This document shows, one piece after another, positions 1-10,988 of a DNA stretch of 64,000 nt (within the stretch, counting starts at the first letter, position 1; each line of letters starts with the position of its first letter). A model generated the notes under the pieces. It made no database searches and had not been told where the DNA came from. It worked only from the letters and a program-made list of their open reading frames with translations. The DNA comes from Chrysopilus asiliformis (taxonomy: Eukaryota; Arthropoda; Insecta; Diptera; Rhagionidae): the NCBI GenBank assembly GCA_964034945.1, contig OZ035961.1:63974744-64038743 (forward strand), read 5' to 3'. The position numbers and the translations under genes are program-made.

Positions 1-757
1 AGTCTGTCTGTCAGTCTGTCTGTCAGTCTGTCTGTCAGTCTGTCTGTCAGTCTGTCTGTCAGTCTGTCTGTCAGTCTGTCTGTCAGTCTGTCTGTCAGTC
101 TGTCTGTCAGTCTGTCTGTCAGTCTGTCTGTCAGTCTGTCTGTCAGTCTGTCAGTCTGTCTGTCAGTCTGTCTGTCAGTCTGTCTGTCAGTCTGTCTGTC
201 AGTCTGTCTGTCAGTCTGTCTGTCAGTCTGTCTGTCAGTCTGTCTGTCAGTCTGTCTGTCAGTCTGTCTGTCAGTCTGTCTGTCAGTCTGTCTGTCAGTC
301 TGTCTGTCTGTCAGTCTGTCTGTCAGTCTGTCTGTCAGTCTGTCTGTCAGTCTGTCTGTCAGTCTGTCTGTCAGTCTGTCTGTCAGTCTGTCTGTCAGTC
401 TGTCTGTCAGTCTGTCTGTCAGTCTGTCTGTCAGTCTGTCTGTCAGTCTGTCTGTCAGTCTGTCTGTCAGTCTGTCTGTCAGTCTGTCTGTCAGTCTGTC
501 TGTCAGTCTGTCTGTCAGTCTGTCTGTCAGTCTGTCTGTCAGTCTGTCTGTCAGTCTGTCTGTCAGTCTGTCTGTCAGTCTGTCTGTCAGTCTGTCTGTC
601 AGTCTGTCTGTCAGTCTGTCTGTCAGTCTGTCTGTCAGTCTGTCTGTCAGTCTGTCTGTCAGTCTGTCTGTCAGTCTGTCTGTCAGTCTGTCTGTCTGTC
701 TGTCAGTCTGTCTGTCTGTCAGTCTGTCTGTCTGTCAGTCTATCTGTCAGTCTGTGT
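1..757. repeat. 12-bp tandem array (AGTCTGTCTGTC)n
   Basis: About 60 near-identical copies of a 12-bp unit made of GTCT/GTCA quartets, with a few 4-bp phase slips (near 150, 305 and 690-740). It runs off the left edge, so its true length is unknown. The HINE copies carry shorter (GTCT/GTCC)n tracts, so this may be an expanded element-internal microsatellite. Confidence 0.97.
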
Positions 758-1054
758 ACAAGATTTCTCAAAAACTAATAGAGCTAGCGCCATGAAATTT
801 TATAGGCATGTTGGGTCCTGAAATGGGACTATCCTATCAACTTTTGGTGGAAATCCGTTAACCGGAAGTATCCAAAATGGCGGTTTTTCAAAAATCGCAA
901 TTTCGTTTTTCTCGATTTACTCCCAAACTACGCGTTTTTTAGTGGCCTTAAGTATGACAAAACTTGGAGAAAATAAAATTTCCCACACTTTTGTCTTTAT
1001 CTATAACTCGATATCTCAACCTGTTATCGAGATAAACCGTTATTTAAAAAAAAA
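758..1054. other. Unassigned repeat-like DNA
   Basis: No ORF of note. It directly follows the tandem array and ends in a poly-A run. It could be the body of a second microsatellite-bearing element family, but no other copy is visible here. Confidence 0.4.
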
Positions 1055-1672
1055 AACATAACAAAAGCTATAATTGCCAATCTATGGTGATATTCGTATC
1101 AAAATTCGAACAGTTGTACCAAAATTCCACTTTGAAGTCAAACTTTCCAAAAAGATTTTTTAAAATTTATTCCAATCAGATTTTGATGTATGGGAGTTTT
1201 ATGTAGAATCATATCCTAAATAACTTTTGTTCTTGCACTTTTTTGATAAGATGCACCGTTTTTGAGATATTCGCATAAAAAGTTTTCGTTCGTATGGGGG
1301 GTACCCCCCCTAATGGTCCATTTTTGCCCATTAACGAACTTAGCCTCACATTTTACGAAAAATGAATCTGCGCAAAATTTCAAGTCTCTAGCTCAATCCG
1401 TGCTCCCGCAATCCGCGGCACAGACAGACAGACGGACAGACAGACGGACAGACAGACGGACAGACAGACGGACAGACAGACGGACAGACAGACGGACAGA
1501 CAGACGGACAGACAGACGGACAGACAGACGGACGGACATGCTAAATTCAACTTTTTTCATCATTCTAAACACACTGGTGTAATTCATTTTTGTGTGCGAT
1601 GACGAGATCTTGGCGTTACAAACGGTAAGGCAAAGTTAATATACCCTTTGGTTTCACCATACGGGTATAAAA
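1055..1672 (-). mobile_element. HINE (Helentron-like non-autonomous element)
   Basis: Reads AACATAACAAAAGCTATAAT at the left (the 3' terminus reversed) and ends TCACCATACGGGTATAAAAA at the right. About 20 bp of the 3' hairpin and sub-terminal repeat are missing. It contains a long (GACAGACG)n tract at 1421-1535. The apparent ORFs are repeat translations, not genes. Confidence 0.85.
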
Positions 1673-1828
1673 AAAAAACAGTTTTTTGCGATTATCTCGA
1701 AAACTCACGGGTTTTGCTGACTAAATGTATGAAGTGAATTAATGAGAATGGCGTTCTGCACAATTTTGTTTCTTACCGTTATCCGTTATCTTTTACCGTT
1801 ATTGAGATATTTTCATTAATATGTAAAA

Positions 1829-2410
1829 AAACATAACAAAAGCTATAATTGCCAATCTGGCAATCATTGGAGACCCGTATGGTGATATTCGTATCAAAAT
1901 TCGAACAGTTATACCAAAATTCCAATTTGAAGTCAAACTTTCCAATAAGATTTTTTAAAATTTATTCCAATCGGATTTTGATGTATGGGAGTTTTATGTA
2001 GAATCATATCCTAAATAACTTTTGTTCTTGGACTTTTTTGATAAGATGCACCGTTTATGAGATATTCACAAAAAACGATTTCGTTCGTATGGGGGGTACC
2101 CCCCCTAATGGTCCATTTTTGCCCATTAACGAACTTAGCCTCGCATTTTACGAAAAACGGATCCACGCAAAATTTCAAGTCTCTAGCTCAATCCGTGCGC
2201 CCGCAATCCGCGCCACAGACAGACAGACGGACAGACAGACAGACAGACGGACAGACAGACAGACAGACCGACGGACATGCAAAAATTAAATATTTTTATC
2301 ATTCTAAACACACTGGTGTAATTTATTTTTTTGTGCGATGACGGGATCTTGGCGTTACAAACGGTAAAGCAAAGTTAATATACCCTTTGGTTTCACCATA
2401 CGGGTATAAT
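1829..2410 (-). mobile_element. HINE, full-length
   Basis: All landmarks are present: hairpin ATTGCCAATCTGGCAAT, ACCCGTATGGTGA, a GGGGGGTACCCCCC palindrome, the (GACA)n tract, and TCACCATACGGGT at the other end. It lies about 155 bp from the preceding copy in the same orientation. Confidence 0.9.
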
Positions 2411-3020
2411 CATGTTTTTGCGAATAATTTGCAAACTAACGGTTTTTCGACAAATTAATTTAAGGAAGAATTGGAGATGTTAAAATTTTCTACCTTTTTG
2501 CCATTTACCGTAAATTGATATCTTTTACCGTTCTCAAGTTATCTCAAATTTTGTACGTTTTTGATATTTTTGGATGAACCAACAATTTATTGGGAGGTTG
2601 TATTGGGTTGACAATACGACAGGGCTATAACGTAAATTGCACAGGGTCGTAGATTTTGTAGAAGAAAGTTTTGTGTTGACCACAACTGACATTTTTTTAT
2701 TGTTCTCATTGTCTTGTAAAACGATTCTACGACTGATGCTGCAATTGAAAATCTTTGATAAAGAACTGGACAAAAATTTAATTTCACACAGTTCGACTGT
2801 TCTAAATTCGGTTGCTTCAATTCGATTTTGTTCCCATAAACAAAGCAATATTTTCCCCACAATTTGTGGACAAAATGAACCGCAGCAGGGAAATTTTCCA
2901 TGGCGGAAGAAAATTTCAGAAATTTCTAAGAAAAACCATTATTCTAGTCACTCTTTTATAGGAATTTTTTTTGTAAGATGGTAATTAACCAATTTTTTTG
3001 TGAGAAGATTTATAAGTAAC
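2411..3020. other. Unassigned AT-rich DNA
   Basis: Overlapping short ORFs occur on both strands at 2534-2984, but none resembles a known protein. No TIRs or tandem repeats seen. Confidence 0.4.
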
Positions 3021-3345
3021 TAGCTTGCATACCCCTCGTTGCCGGGTTAAGTTTTTTCAAGTTTTTTTTTTGATGGTCTATGTTAGAGCTAAACTTCAGG
3101 CCAATCGGCTCGGTAGGTTCCCCGCGAAAGAGTAACATAGCGCAAAAACTAAGTTTCGAAGTCACTTTACCCCCTCCCCTTACTCCCCCCCCCCCCCCCC
3201 CCTCTCGCTACTTTTCCGTATGCCTATGTTGGAACCAGAACTACCACAGACACTCATGCCAAATTCCAAGTCAATCGGTTCAGCCGTTTTTGCGTGAAAG
3301 AGGAACAGACAGACATACACCAACTCATTTTTATATATTAGTATG
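3021..3345 (+). repeat. Degenerate interspersed repeat with ATTAGTATGA-type tail
   Basis: Starts ACTAGCTTGCATACCCC and ends with a CAGACAGACATACACC block followed by TTTATATATTAGTATGA, a layout common in insect dispersed repeats ('actagc...gacccc ... tttttatatatta'). It contains a run of 17 C (3185-3202). Family not assigned. Confidence 0.4.
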
Positions 3346-3699
3346 ATTGTCTTTGTCTTAAACAATTTTGGTCCTATCAGCTTTAGTAAAAAAAATCGCC
3401 TAAAACATTAAATCAAGAAAAGTGACACTCTTTAGCTTTTTGTTCAGTTTTGAAGTGATTCAACTGCGAGTTTTCTGCTATCTAAGCGAGTACTATAATT
3501 GCATGGTGTATGAAAATAAAACAAATTGTATATACACTATTTTTTGCTGAATTGGAATAAGTGAGCAGAGAATATTAAGACGAATTTAAATTCAATTGAA
3601 TTTTTTTTTCATATATTTTACAATTTTGTAAGGATGCTAAATATAAAATAAATGATTCTGAATGGATATAATTTTTTACTCCTATTTGTTAGGCTTATA
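3346..3699. other. AT-rich spacer
   Basis: No gene, TIR or repeat recognised. Confidence 0.4.
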
Positions 3700-4254
3700 A
3701 AGGGTATTTCAACAAGGACATAACAATTTTGTATTTTAATAAAAACGCACCCTACAACTTTTTTTATAATCTGGCAATGCTAAAACGTCAGTCAAGGTTT
3801 ACATTTTTTATTTTTAAGGTTTTTTTAGATTTACATGCCACACAGCTGGTCAAACAATTGATATATTGAAAGAGAAGTTCGGTAATCGTGTAATCTCGAG
3901 AAATGGTTCGGTCGAATGGCCACCTCGCTCATGCGATTTAACGCCGTTGGATTTCTTTTTATGGGGTTATGTTAAGTCGTTGGTTTATGCCAACAAGCCA
4001 ACAACGTTAGAGGAGCTCAGGAACAATATCGAACGCGAAATTGCCAATGTTCCGGCCGATATGTGTGGAAGAGTGGTGGAAAATTTGCTCCAAAGAATCA
4101 ATCAGCAAACGTGCTCGCGGTGGCCATATGAACGACATCGAATTTCATACTTAAATGTAATATGTCCACTACACATGGTATAAATTTCAGCCGAGATATC
4201 AGGCTGTGTTTTATTTAAATACAAAATTGTTATGTCCTTATTGAAAGACCCTTT
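3700..4254 (+). mobile_element. Internally deleted mariner-type element
   Basis: Imperfect terminal inverted repeats of about 45 bp: left AAGGGTATTTCAACAAGGAC, right (reversed) AAGGGTCTTTCAATAAGGAC, both continuing ATAACAATTTTGTATTT. TA occurs at both flanks. The transposase is reduced to its C-terminal third. Confidence 0.8.
3834..4183 (+). pseudogene. mariner (DD41D-type) transposase, C-terminal fragment
   Basis: The frame opens inside the catalytic core at CHTAGQTIDILKEKF, just after where the second catalytic Asp (QQDGAPCHT in relatives) would lie. It continues through WPPRS and LTPLDFFLWGY, which contains the last catalytic Asp, and a C-terminal tail similar to the intact transposase at 34214-35284. 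The DNA-binding half and first catalytic Asp are absent, so it cannot be active. It lies within matching TIRs, so it is the residue of the same element rather than a separate insertion. Confidence 0.8.
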
Positions 4255-5830
4255 ATAACACGTTCTCTAAAAAGAGAAATTTTGAGCTCCGCGGCACTGT
4301 TCGTAGGAGTCGGAACGATCGATGCACATGTTTCGTCAGCCTCCCAAGTTAAGAACGAAATTGTTTCTTTTTAAGTTTTCGCTCCTTGTTAAAAGCGGTT
4401 TGTGGGTCTCGCATAAAAATGAATGAAAGCCTCGAGCGATGGCTGTTGGATATGATGCACACATATATATAAAAGTATGTATTTCATTAGTAAGAGAGCG
4501 ATATTTCGCTCCCAGCATTAAAGTTCTGTTCTCAAAGAAAGTAAAAACAAAACGCAAATGTAAAGATCTTAAGAGCAAGAACGTAAAAACCATAATTTTT
4601 TCTCGTTCTTTGGAGCGTTTTACTGAAATGCTGAATTTCGTTCTCTAGACAGTGATTTTTATTTTCCATTGATTTCAATTCCTCCTTGGGAGCAAAACGA
4701 AAGACTAGAAATGGGAGCGTTTTGAACACCGTAGGGTAGGAGCGGGCTTGTTGAATTACTTTTTAGAATTTAGGTTGTAGCGCGCACATAAAGTCACATA
4801 TCGCTCCAATGGTTAAGCCATTCGATAGAGTGATACCTTGACTACATTTGATAGAAGAACTTTTTTTTAAATGTTTTATTAACTGGCCTTCAGGTCAATT
4901 TAAAGGGTGATTCAACATGCCCGCCGATTTACAAGTGGTGCGGGTAAGATGAATAACTGTAATTTTCCATACATTTTCCATACTTAAGAATGAAAAAACG
5001 TTATTTTTAAGTATTTTATTAAGTAAAAATTTTAAATATACATAACATAATGTAAATATGAAAAAAACAATGAAATTTACGATTTAGTTAATCGCTTATT
5101 TCATTTTTTTTTTTTTTTTGTTGTCCAATTTTTGATTGTTTTCCTGCTGCGTTTTTATAAAAAATGTAAAAAATCATCAAGAAACAAACAAAAATTGATA
5201 AAAGAACAAGGGAAATGTGAAACAAACGTCAAAAAAACAAAAAATACGTAAGAAAAAAATGATTCAACTTGCCCGCCAAGCCGTTATTCAACTTACCCGC
5301 AACCCACTTTTTTGATATTTTCTCTTAGAAAAATCACAAAAACAATAAATTTGAATGTCTCACGAGGTTTTTTTTATTCTAGAGGTGTTGCACAACACTT
5401 TTAATACAAAAAATTTCCAGATTGACAAAAATTTGTATGAGAAATGGGTAAATCATTGTATAGTCTAATATTTACTTTTAGAGCCAAAAACACACATATT
5501 CCTGTCACTCACGATATAAATAAGGTATCGCTGTCAAAATTTTATGGCAAGTAGAGGACATTAATACTACCAATATACTAAAATTTCAAAACAATTGACT
5601 GGATAGCTTTTTTAAATTTGGCAATAATTCAACATGCCCGATAATTCAAGAAAGCCCGCTCCTACCCTATGTATATTTATTTCATATTTCTGTTATCATA
5701 AACCAAATATAAATAAAATTATTTTTAAATAAAAATTTGTGTCCTCAATTTCCTTTTCACTAAAATTTCTTACTTAAATATCTATTAACGATTGTTGTAG
5801 GCGGATCCACGTCTTCTGGCCGTCTCTACA
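4255..5830 (-). repeat. Interspersed repeat R, copy A (split)
   Basis: Segments 4255-4733 and 5668-5830 are contiguous in copies B and C and are separated here by a TA-flanked MITE. Shared landmarks are GCTGGGAGCGAAATATCGCT, CTAGTCTTTCGTT and GGATCCACGTCTTCTGGCC. No long ORF; superfamily unknown. The distal end abuts the mariner remnant at 4254. Confidence 0.75.
4734..5667. mobile_element. TA-flanked TIR element (Tc1/mariner-type MITE)
   Basis: TIRs: left GGGTAGGAGCGGGCTTGTTG, right (reversed) GGGTAGGAGCGGGCTTTCTT. TA is duplicated at 4732-4733 and 5668-5669. Copies B and C of repeat R give the empty site. Related GCCCGC/TTCAAC blocks recur inside (4914-4945, 5262-5305, 5628-5660). No transposase ORF. 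Confidence 0.85.
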
Positions 5831-6555
5831 AGACAGACACCTCCTTTTTCCCATGAATAAAAAGTATTAAAAGCGAGTCAAGAACTTTGAGCTTTACGGT
5901 AGTAGTGATCGTATTTCCCGAGAATACTACAAAAATATACAACAGCGATGCTCCATTGATAAAATGAGGGAATCAACGTGCGCAAAGGGATCTAACTATT
6001 ATAGATGTTAATCGAACGACGATAACATTCAAATATAACATTCAAAATGTCACAGCGATATGGGACGCGTTCTTCATTTATGAGCGTAGTTCAGCAATCT
6101 TGCCATGATTTGAAATATGGATTTCTGATCGGTCCGATTACAACATTTGATTGATCTATATCAATCATATGTAATCAAATCACGTAATCGAAGGTTGTTA
6201 ATTAAAGAATCAGCTGTTTGGATCTATCGACACAGAATTTGCGATGATCAACAGCTATTTGATAGTTATCGTAACCTGCGAAAACTATGCTACCCACAAG
6301 ACGTTAAAACACATCAAATTTTTTGAAAATAATGTAAAACTGCATATTGAAGAGAATACCGTTAAAACTTATCTGAAAGAAATCAAATTGAAAATTTTCT
6401 TGGAGTAATCTTTCACCGCATGTTTAATATCATAGATGTTCCTGATACAACAACAACTTTACTTCTTGGAGTTAATTGAGACAAGCAAGCTTCTGATCTT
6501 TTGAACCCTCAACAACCCCGTTGGGCGCCATATTGTTATACGACAATGTTCCCTT
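5831..6555. other. Unassigned DNA
   Basis: No convincing ORF, tandem repeat or TIR. Could belong to an internal part of repeat R that the other copies lack. Confidence 0.35.
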
Positions 6556-7503
6556 ATTCAAAAAAAGCAGGTGTCTGTCTCGTAGAGATGGCCAGAAGAC
6601 GTGGATCCGCCTACAACAATCGTTAATAGATATTAAAGTAAGAAATTTTAGTGAAAAGGAAATTAAGGAAACAAATTTTTATTTAAAACATAACAAAAGT
6701 TATAATTGCCAATTTGGCAATTATTGAAAACCCGTATGGTGATATGATATTCGTATCAAAATTCCACCTTGAAGTCAAACTTTCCAATAAGATTTTTTTA
6801 AATTTATTCCAATCGGATTTTGATGTATGGGTGTTTTATGTAGAATCATATCCTAAATAACTTTTGTTCTTGCACTTTTTTGATAAGATGCACCGTTTTT
6901 GAGATATTCGGCTTCACCATACGGGTATAAAAATTTTATTTATAATTGGTTTATGATAAGAGAAGTATGAAATAAATATCATACATACAGTGTTCAAAAC
7001 ACTCCCATTTCTAGTCTTTCGTTCAAATTAGTTATATATATAATGACGAAGGTTTTACATAAATTTACTACTATTTCATCGATTCTACTACTATTTTTCG
7101 GCCGATTTACTACGATTTCGAAAATCAAAAGTCACAACCCTGAACAGAACTTTAATGCTGGGAGCGAAATATCGCTCTCTTACTAATGAAATACATACTT
7201 ATATATGTGTGTGCATCATAACCAACAGCCATCGCTTAAGGCTTTCATTCATTTTTATGCGAGACCCACAAACCGCTTTGAACAAGAAGCGAAAACTTAA
7301 ATAGAAATCATTTTCGTTCCCAAGAACGAGAGTCGGAAACCACACCAAATGCTTTTGCCGTTAAGAGTGAAAAGAACGAAATAACATGACATTCAATACA
7401 TCAGATTCAATACACACAAAGGAAGAGCATAAAAAGAGTATAAATGTGAAATCTGTACTACAAGCAACAAACACAGCATAGCAGCGGCAGTAAAAATTTT
7501 GAT
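6556..7503 (+). repeat. Interspersed repeat R, copy B
   Basis: Runs from GGTGTCTGTCTCGTAGAG through the GGATCCGCC block, the CTAGTCTTTCGTT block and CGAAATATCGCTCTCTTACT to GCATAGCAGCGGCAGT. A HINE lies at 6685-6932. About 120 bp at 7023-7142 replaces the middle seen in copies A and C. Confidence 0.75.
6685..6932 (-). mobile_element. HINE, internally deleted (248 bp)
   Basis: Both termini are present (ACATAACAAAAGTTATAATT; TCACCATACGGGTATAAAAA), but the half with the (GACA)n tract is gone. Copies A and C of repeat R lack it at the same place, so the boundaries are fixed to within a few A/T bases. Confidence 0.85.
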
Positions 7504-7720
7504 TTTGATCTTTAAAAAAATAATTGAATATAGTTTAACATAACCAAAAACCCTAAACAATGCTTTAATGTAGGCCGGATCTTATAACACAGTTTCTGTT
7601 CGGATGTCCCTACAAACTATCGAGTATCATCGATTGCAAATTTGTTATCATGACAGCAAGCCGATTTTCTAATTTGTACCCCCATAACCAAAATCCAAGA
7701 CGTATCCACGTCAAAAAAAC
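7504..7720 (+). repeat. Interspersed repeat S, copy 1
   Basis: TTTAAAAAAATAATTGAATA through CGTATCCACGTCAAAAAAA is repeated at 20488-20660 and 22604-22645. It is contiguous with repeat R here, so R and S may be parts of one larger element. No ORF. Confidence 0.65.
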
Positions 7721-8461
7721 GAAATATTCTCTTCTTTGGGCACGTTTTTCTTCCTAGGTTGACTCACGTGATTGCATGACTTATAGAACAGCCAGAAAAT
7801 GTAATGTATGACTACCATTATTCCAGATCAGCAAATTGCGGTTCGTGAAGCCTGATTAAAACGACCTGGCAAAGCTCACGTGGTATGGGAAAAAAATTTC
7901 TTTCTTCTCCACACGCAAAAAAATGAGTCAGCGTGTTTTGCAAGCTTTTATTTTAGCCAAAACGATTGCGGCGATGAGATACAATTAATACAACCAAACA
8001 AGAGAAATACATGGTCAGCATAAAGTATTATATCAAAAAAAAAATCAGCTTTTGCTAAAATAACAGAAGTTTCAATCTCAACTTTTTACAAAGGAATACA
8101 GGTGTTCGGTTCCAGCATAGTTTTACTCAATTATGGTTGTGTAACGTCGTGTTTATTTATTAAAATTAATATGGACGTCCAGTGTTTTTCAAATTAATTA
8201 TTTTGTCACTAATGTTGTTAACTTGTGCTTCTTGTCAAACAAATTTTTGTTTTTTACAAACATATTTTCAAAAGTAAGTTAAAAATTAGTTTTTCAATTA
8301 TGTAATTTCTTTCTGAGTTGGTCAAAAATTATTATCTACAATACCTTGAAATCGACCATAGACATGGTCGAAACGTCGGTTAATAAATAACCTAAAAATT
8401 GAAATATTTTTTTATTTCACAACAAGACCAGAAAGCTTACAAACAAACAAAAAGAATTTAA
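7721..8461. other. Unassigned DNA
   Basis: No supported gene. Holds the stem-GAAAC motif listed separately near 8341-8385. Confidence 0.35.
8341..8385 (+). ncRNA. Possible degenerate hammerhead-like motif
   Basis: CGACCAT and ATGGTCG form a 7-bp stem with an AGAC loop and are followed by AAACGTCGG, giving stem-GAAAC as in stem II/III of hammerhead ribozymes carried by Penelope-like elements. The upstream core reads CTTGAAAT rather than CUGAUGA, so it would be inactive or unrelated. Confidence 0.2.
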
Positions 8462-8622
8462 AAAAGAAGGTGTCTGTCTCATAGAGTGGATTCGCCTACA
8501 ACGATTGCCAATAGATATTTAAGTAAGAAATTTTAGTGAAAAGGAAATCAAGGAAACAAATTTTTATTTAAAAATAATTTTATTTATAATTTGTTTATGA
8601 TAAGAGAAGTATGAAATAAATA

Positions 8623-9129
8623 TAGTGTGACCTCGATAATCGCAACTATAGTAGACAGAGCCTGTTGCAATAACCTAGTCAGTTGCGTTAACCGAGTCAC
8701 AACATTATCTGTCAAAAGAGAAACATAAGTTTCTTAAACAATATAACAGCTCCAAAAATAGGATAAAACCTCTACCATTTGTAACGTAGTTTTTACGCTG
8801 CAAAATTATTTACAATACTAAATAAATAGTAAATACTGCAAAAGTATTTACACCAAGTTTTTCATACATAAAAGTTCAGTCGGATTAGCCTCAAAACAAT
8901 TCAACTGGAATATTATGATCCAATTCAAAAATTCCACTTTGAGAGTTTATAATCTCGCAATACACAAATTGTACGATTGCCAGCCAATTTTAGTTTTCGT
9001 GTGTTTTTTTGTTGGCACAGACTTGTTTTGTAACAGCCATTCTTTAATAAATAAAAACAAGGAACAGAGAATAAAGTCAATTTTAGGTGTTGCGTTAACC
9101 GAGGAGTTGCGTTTACCGAGGTTACACTG
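8623..9129. mobile_element. Tigger/pogo-type MITE
   Basis: Termini TAGTGTGACCTCGATAATCG and (reversed) CAGTGTAACCTCGGTAAACG, the look typical of pogo/Tigger ends, with TA at both sides. Copy B of repeat R is the empty site. No transposase; the small ORFs inside are not recognisable. Confidence 0.8.
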
Positions 9130-9384
9130 TATCATACATACAGTGTTCAAAACGCTTCCACTTCTAGTCTTTCGTTCTGCTCCCAAGGAGGAATTGAAAT
9201 CAATGGAAAATAAAAATTCAGCATTTCAGTAAACCCCCCAAAGAACGAGAACGAAATTATGGTTTTTAGGTTCTTGCCTTAAGATCTTTACATTTACGTT
9301 TTCTTTTTACGTTCTTTGAGAACAGAACTTTAATGCTGGGAGCGAAATATCGCTCTCTCACTAATGAAATACATACTTATATAT

Positions 9385-9883
9385 TAGGGTGGATCGCGGC
9401 TCAAACAAAAAAAAAATGTGGCAATGTGAACAGCGGGGGGTATGGAAAAGATGTGAATATATGTAAAAATAAAATTTGGAAAATTTCAGCTCGATCGGAG
9501 GTCATTTTCAGTTTCCGCTTTTCATTTGAAATTTTGAAAATCTGGCATTAAACTAAAAATTTCAAATTTCACCAAAACCAAGGAGGATTTCCAAAAAAGC
9601 TTGAATTAGTTAACAAATAACAAAAAAAAACCAAAAAGGATTTCGAATTACAAATGCCTCCACACGGCGACACAGCAAAAGTGATTAGCGAAAATACATA
9701 GAAATTCACTTAGCCCATACACACAGTTATACCAAATTTTCAAACGAAAAGCGGAAACTGAAGATGACCTCCGATCGAGCTGAAACTTTCCACAATTTGT
9801 TTTTATATCAATTCACAACTTTTCCACCCCCCCCCCCACACCGGTTCCCAAAATCCGAGAAAAAAGAAAAGCGATCCACCCTA
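9385..9883. mobile_element. hAT-type MITE (TAGGGTGGATCGC)
   Basis: Perfect TAGGGTGGATCGC terminal inverted repeats. An 8-bp target duplication TTATATAT is present at 9377-9384; the right copy was later split by the Gypsy-like insertion. Repeat R copy B (around 7196-7212) shows the uninterrupted target. Confidence 0.9.
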
Positions 9884-10056
9884 TTATATAAGTTAACATC
9901 ATAGAAATGAACCACGAGAATTTAATGAAAAATCAAATAAAATGCAATTAAGCATAATTTCATGTAAAGTAAGGTAAATTGCAAGAATCAACGTGACCGA
10001 CCGATAAAATTCCTAAGAAGAATTGGAACCGGATACACGCGCGCATCGCTTGCAAT

Positions 10057-10988
10057 CAGTGTTGGGCATCAATCAATTAAATTTTCAATTGACTAATCAA
10101 TTGATTGAAAATTTAATTGCAATTAATTTAATTGCAATTAAATTTAATTGCAGATTTTGCAATTAAATTTAATTGCAATTAAATTTAATTGCAGATTTTA
10201 CAATTAAATTCAATTGCAATTAAATTTAATTGCAATTAAATTTAATTGCAATTAAATTTAATTGCAGATTTTGCAATTAAATTAATTGCAATTAAATTTT
10301 CAATCAATTAACTTTTTTGCAATTAAATCTACAATTAAAAATTCAAAAACAAGGGCCTGTAAAAAAAATGTACATTGAATGTAAAATTTCCACAAAAAAT
10401 TGGAGGGGGAGGGGGATGGGGAAGTGGGAGGGGGAGGGGGAGGGGGAGGGGGGGTGGGGGAGGGGGAGGTGGAGAGGAGGGGGATGGGGAAGTGGGAGGG
10501 GGAGGGGGGGTGGGGGAGGGGGAGGTGGAGAGGAGGGAGTGGTAGGTCTCCTTCCCCCTCCCCCTCCCCCTCCCCCTCCCCCTCCCCCTCCCTTTTCCCC
10601 TTCCCACCCCCCCCCTCCCCTAACCATCCCTTCGCTTCCCTCCCAATTCCAACCCCTCCCCGATCCCGTCGTTTTTAGACAAATTAAAAGTTCATAAGAT
10701 TTAATTGTTAATTGTACTAGTAATGATTGATCAAACAATTAACAATTAATTAATTGTTAATTGTGAAAAATGCAACAATTAACAATTAATTAATTGTTAA
10801 TTGTGAAAAATGCAATTAACAATTAATTAATTGTTAATTGTGAAAAATACAATTAACAATTGATCAATTGTTAATTGCAGAAATTTACAATTACAATTGA
10901 TTAATTGTCAATTGCAGAAATCTACAATTAACAATTGATTAATCGTTAATTGTTAATTGCACTGACAATTACGTTTTGCCCAACACTG
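10057..10988. mobile_element. Palindromic hAT MITE (CAGTGTTGGGC family)
   Basis: Ends CAGTGTTGGGC and GCCCAACACTG; target duplication CTTGCAAT at 10049-10056 and 10989-10996. The 3' LTR shows the empty site. Left arm is arrays of TTAATTGCAATTAAATT; right arm is arrays of CAATTAACAATTAATTAATTG. The centre is a G-rich then C-rich block. No transposase. Confidence 0.93.
10402..10665. repeat. (GGGGGA)n then (CCCCCT)n inverted tract
   Basis: G-runs of 4-6 separated by A or T at 10403-10535, followed by C-runs at 10550-10615 and 10640-10665. The two halves are complementary, so the tract could form a hairpin or G-quadruplexes. Pro/Gly-rich ORFs across it on both strands are low-complexity artefacts. 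Confidence 0.85.

Noticed and set aside
1..757. Telomeric repeat
   Set aside because: Unit is neither TTAGG nor a known dipteran telomere sequence, and the DNA continues into ordinary repeats.
1262..1582. ORFs of 60-110 residues in every HINE copy (FVWGVPPLMVHFCPL / VRMGGTPPNGPFLPI and runs of TDRQ/TDRR)
   Set aside because: They occur in two frames, start at arbitrary NTG codons and end in translated microsatellite. Conservation follows the repeat's DNA rather than codon positions.
2534..2984. Overlapping ORFs on both strands as a small gene
   Set aside because: No domain, no codon pattern and mutually antisense; likely chance.
10317..10738. Gly- and Pro-rich ORFs on both strands
   Set aside because: Direct translation of the GGGGGA/CCCCCT tract inside a MITE.
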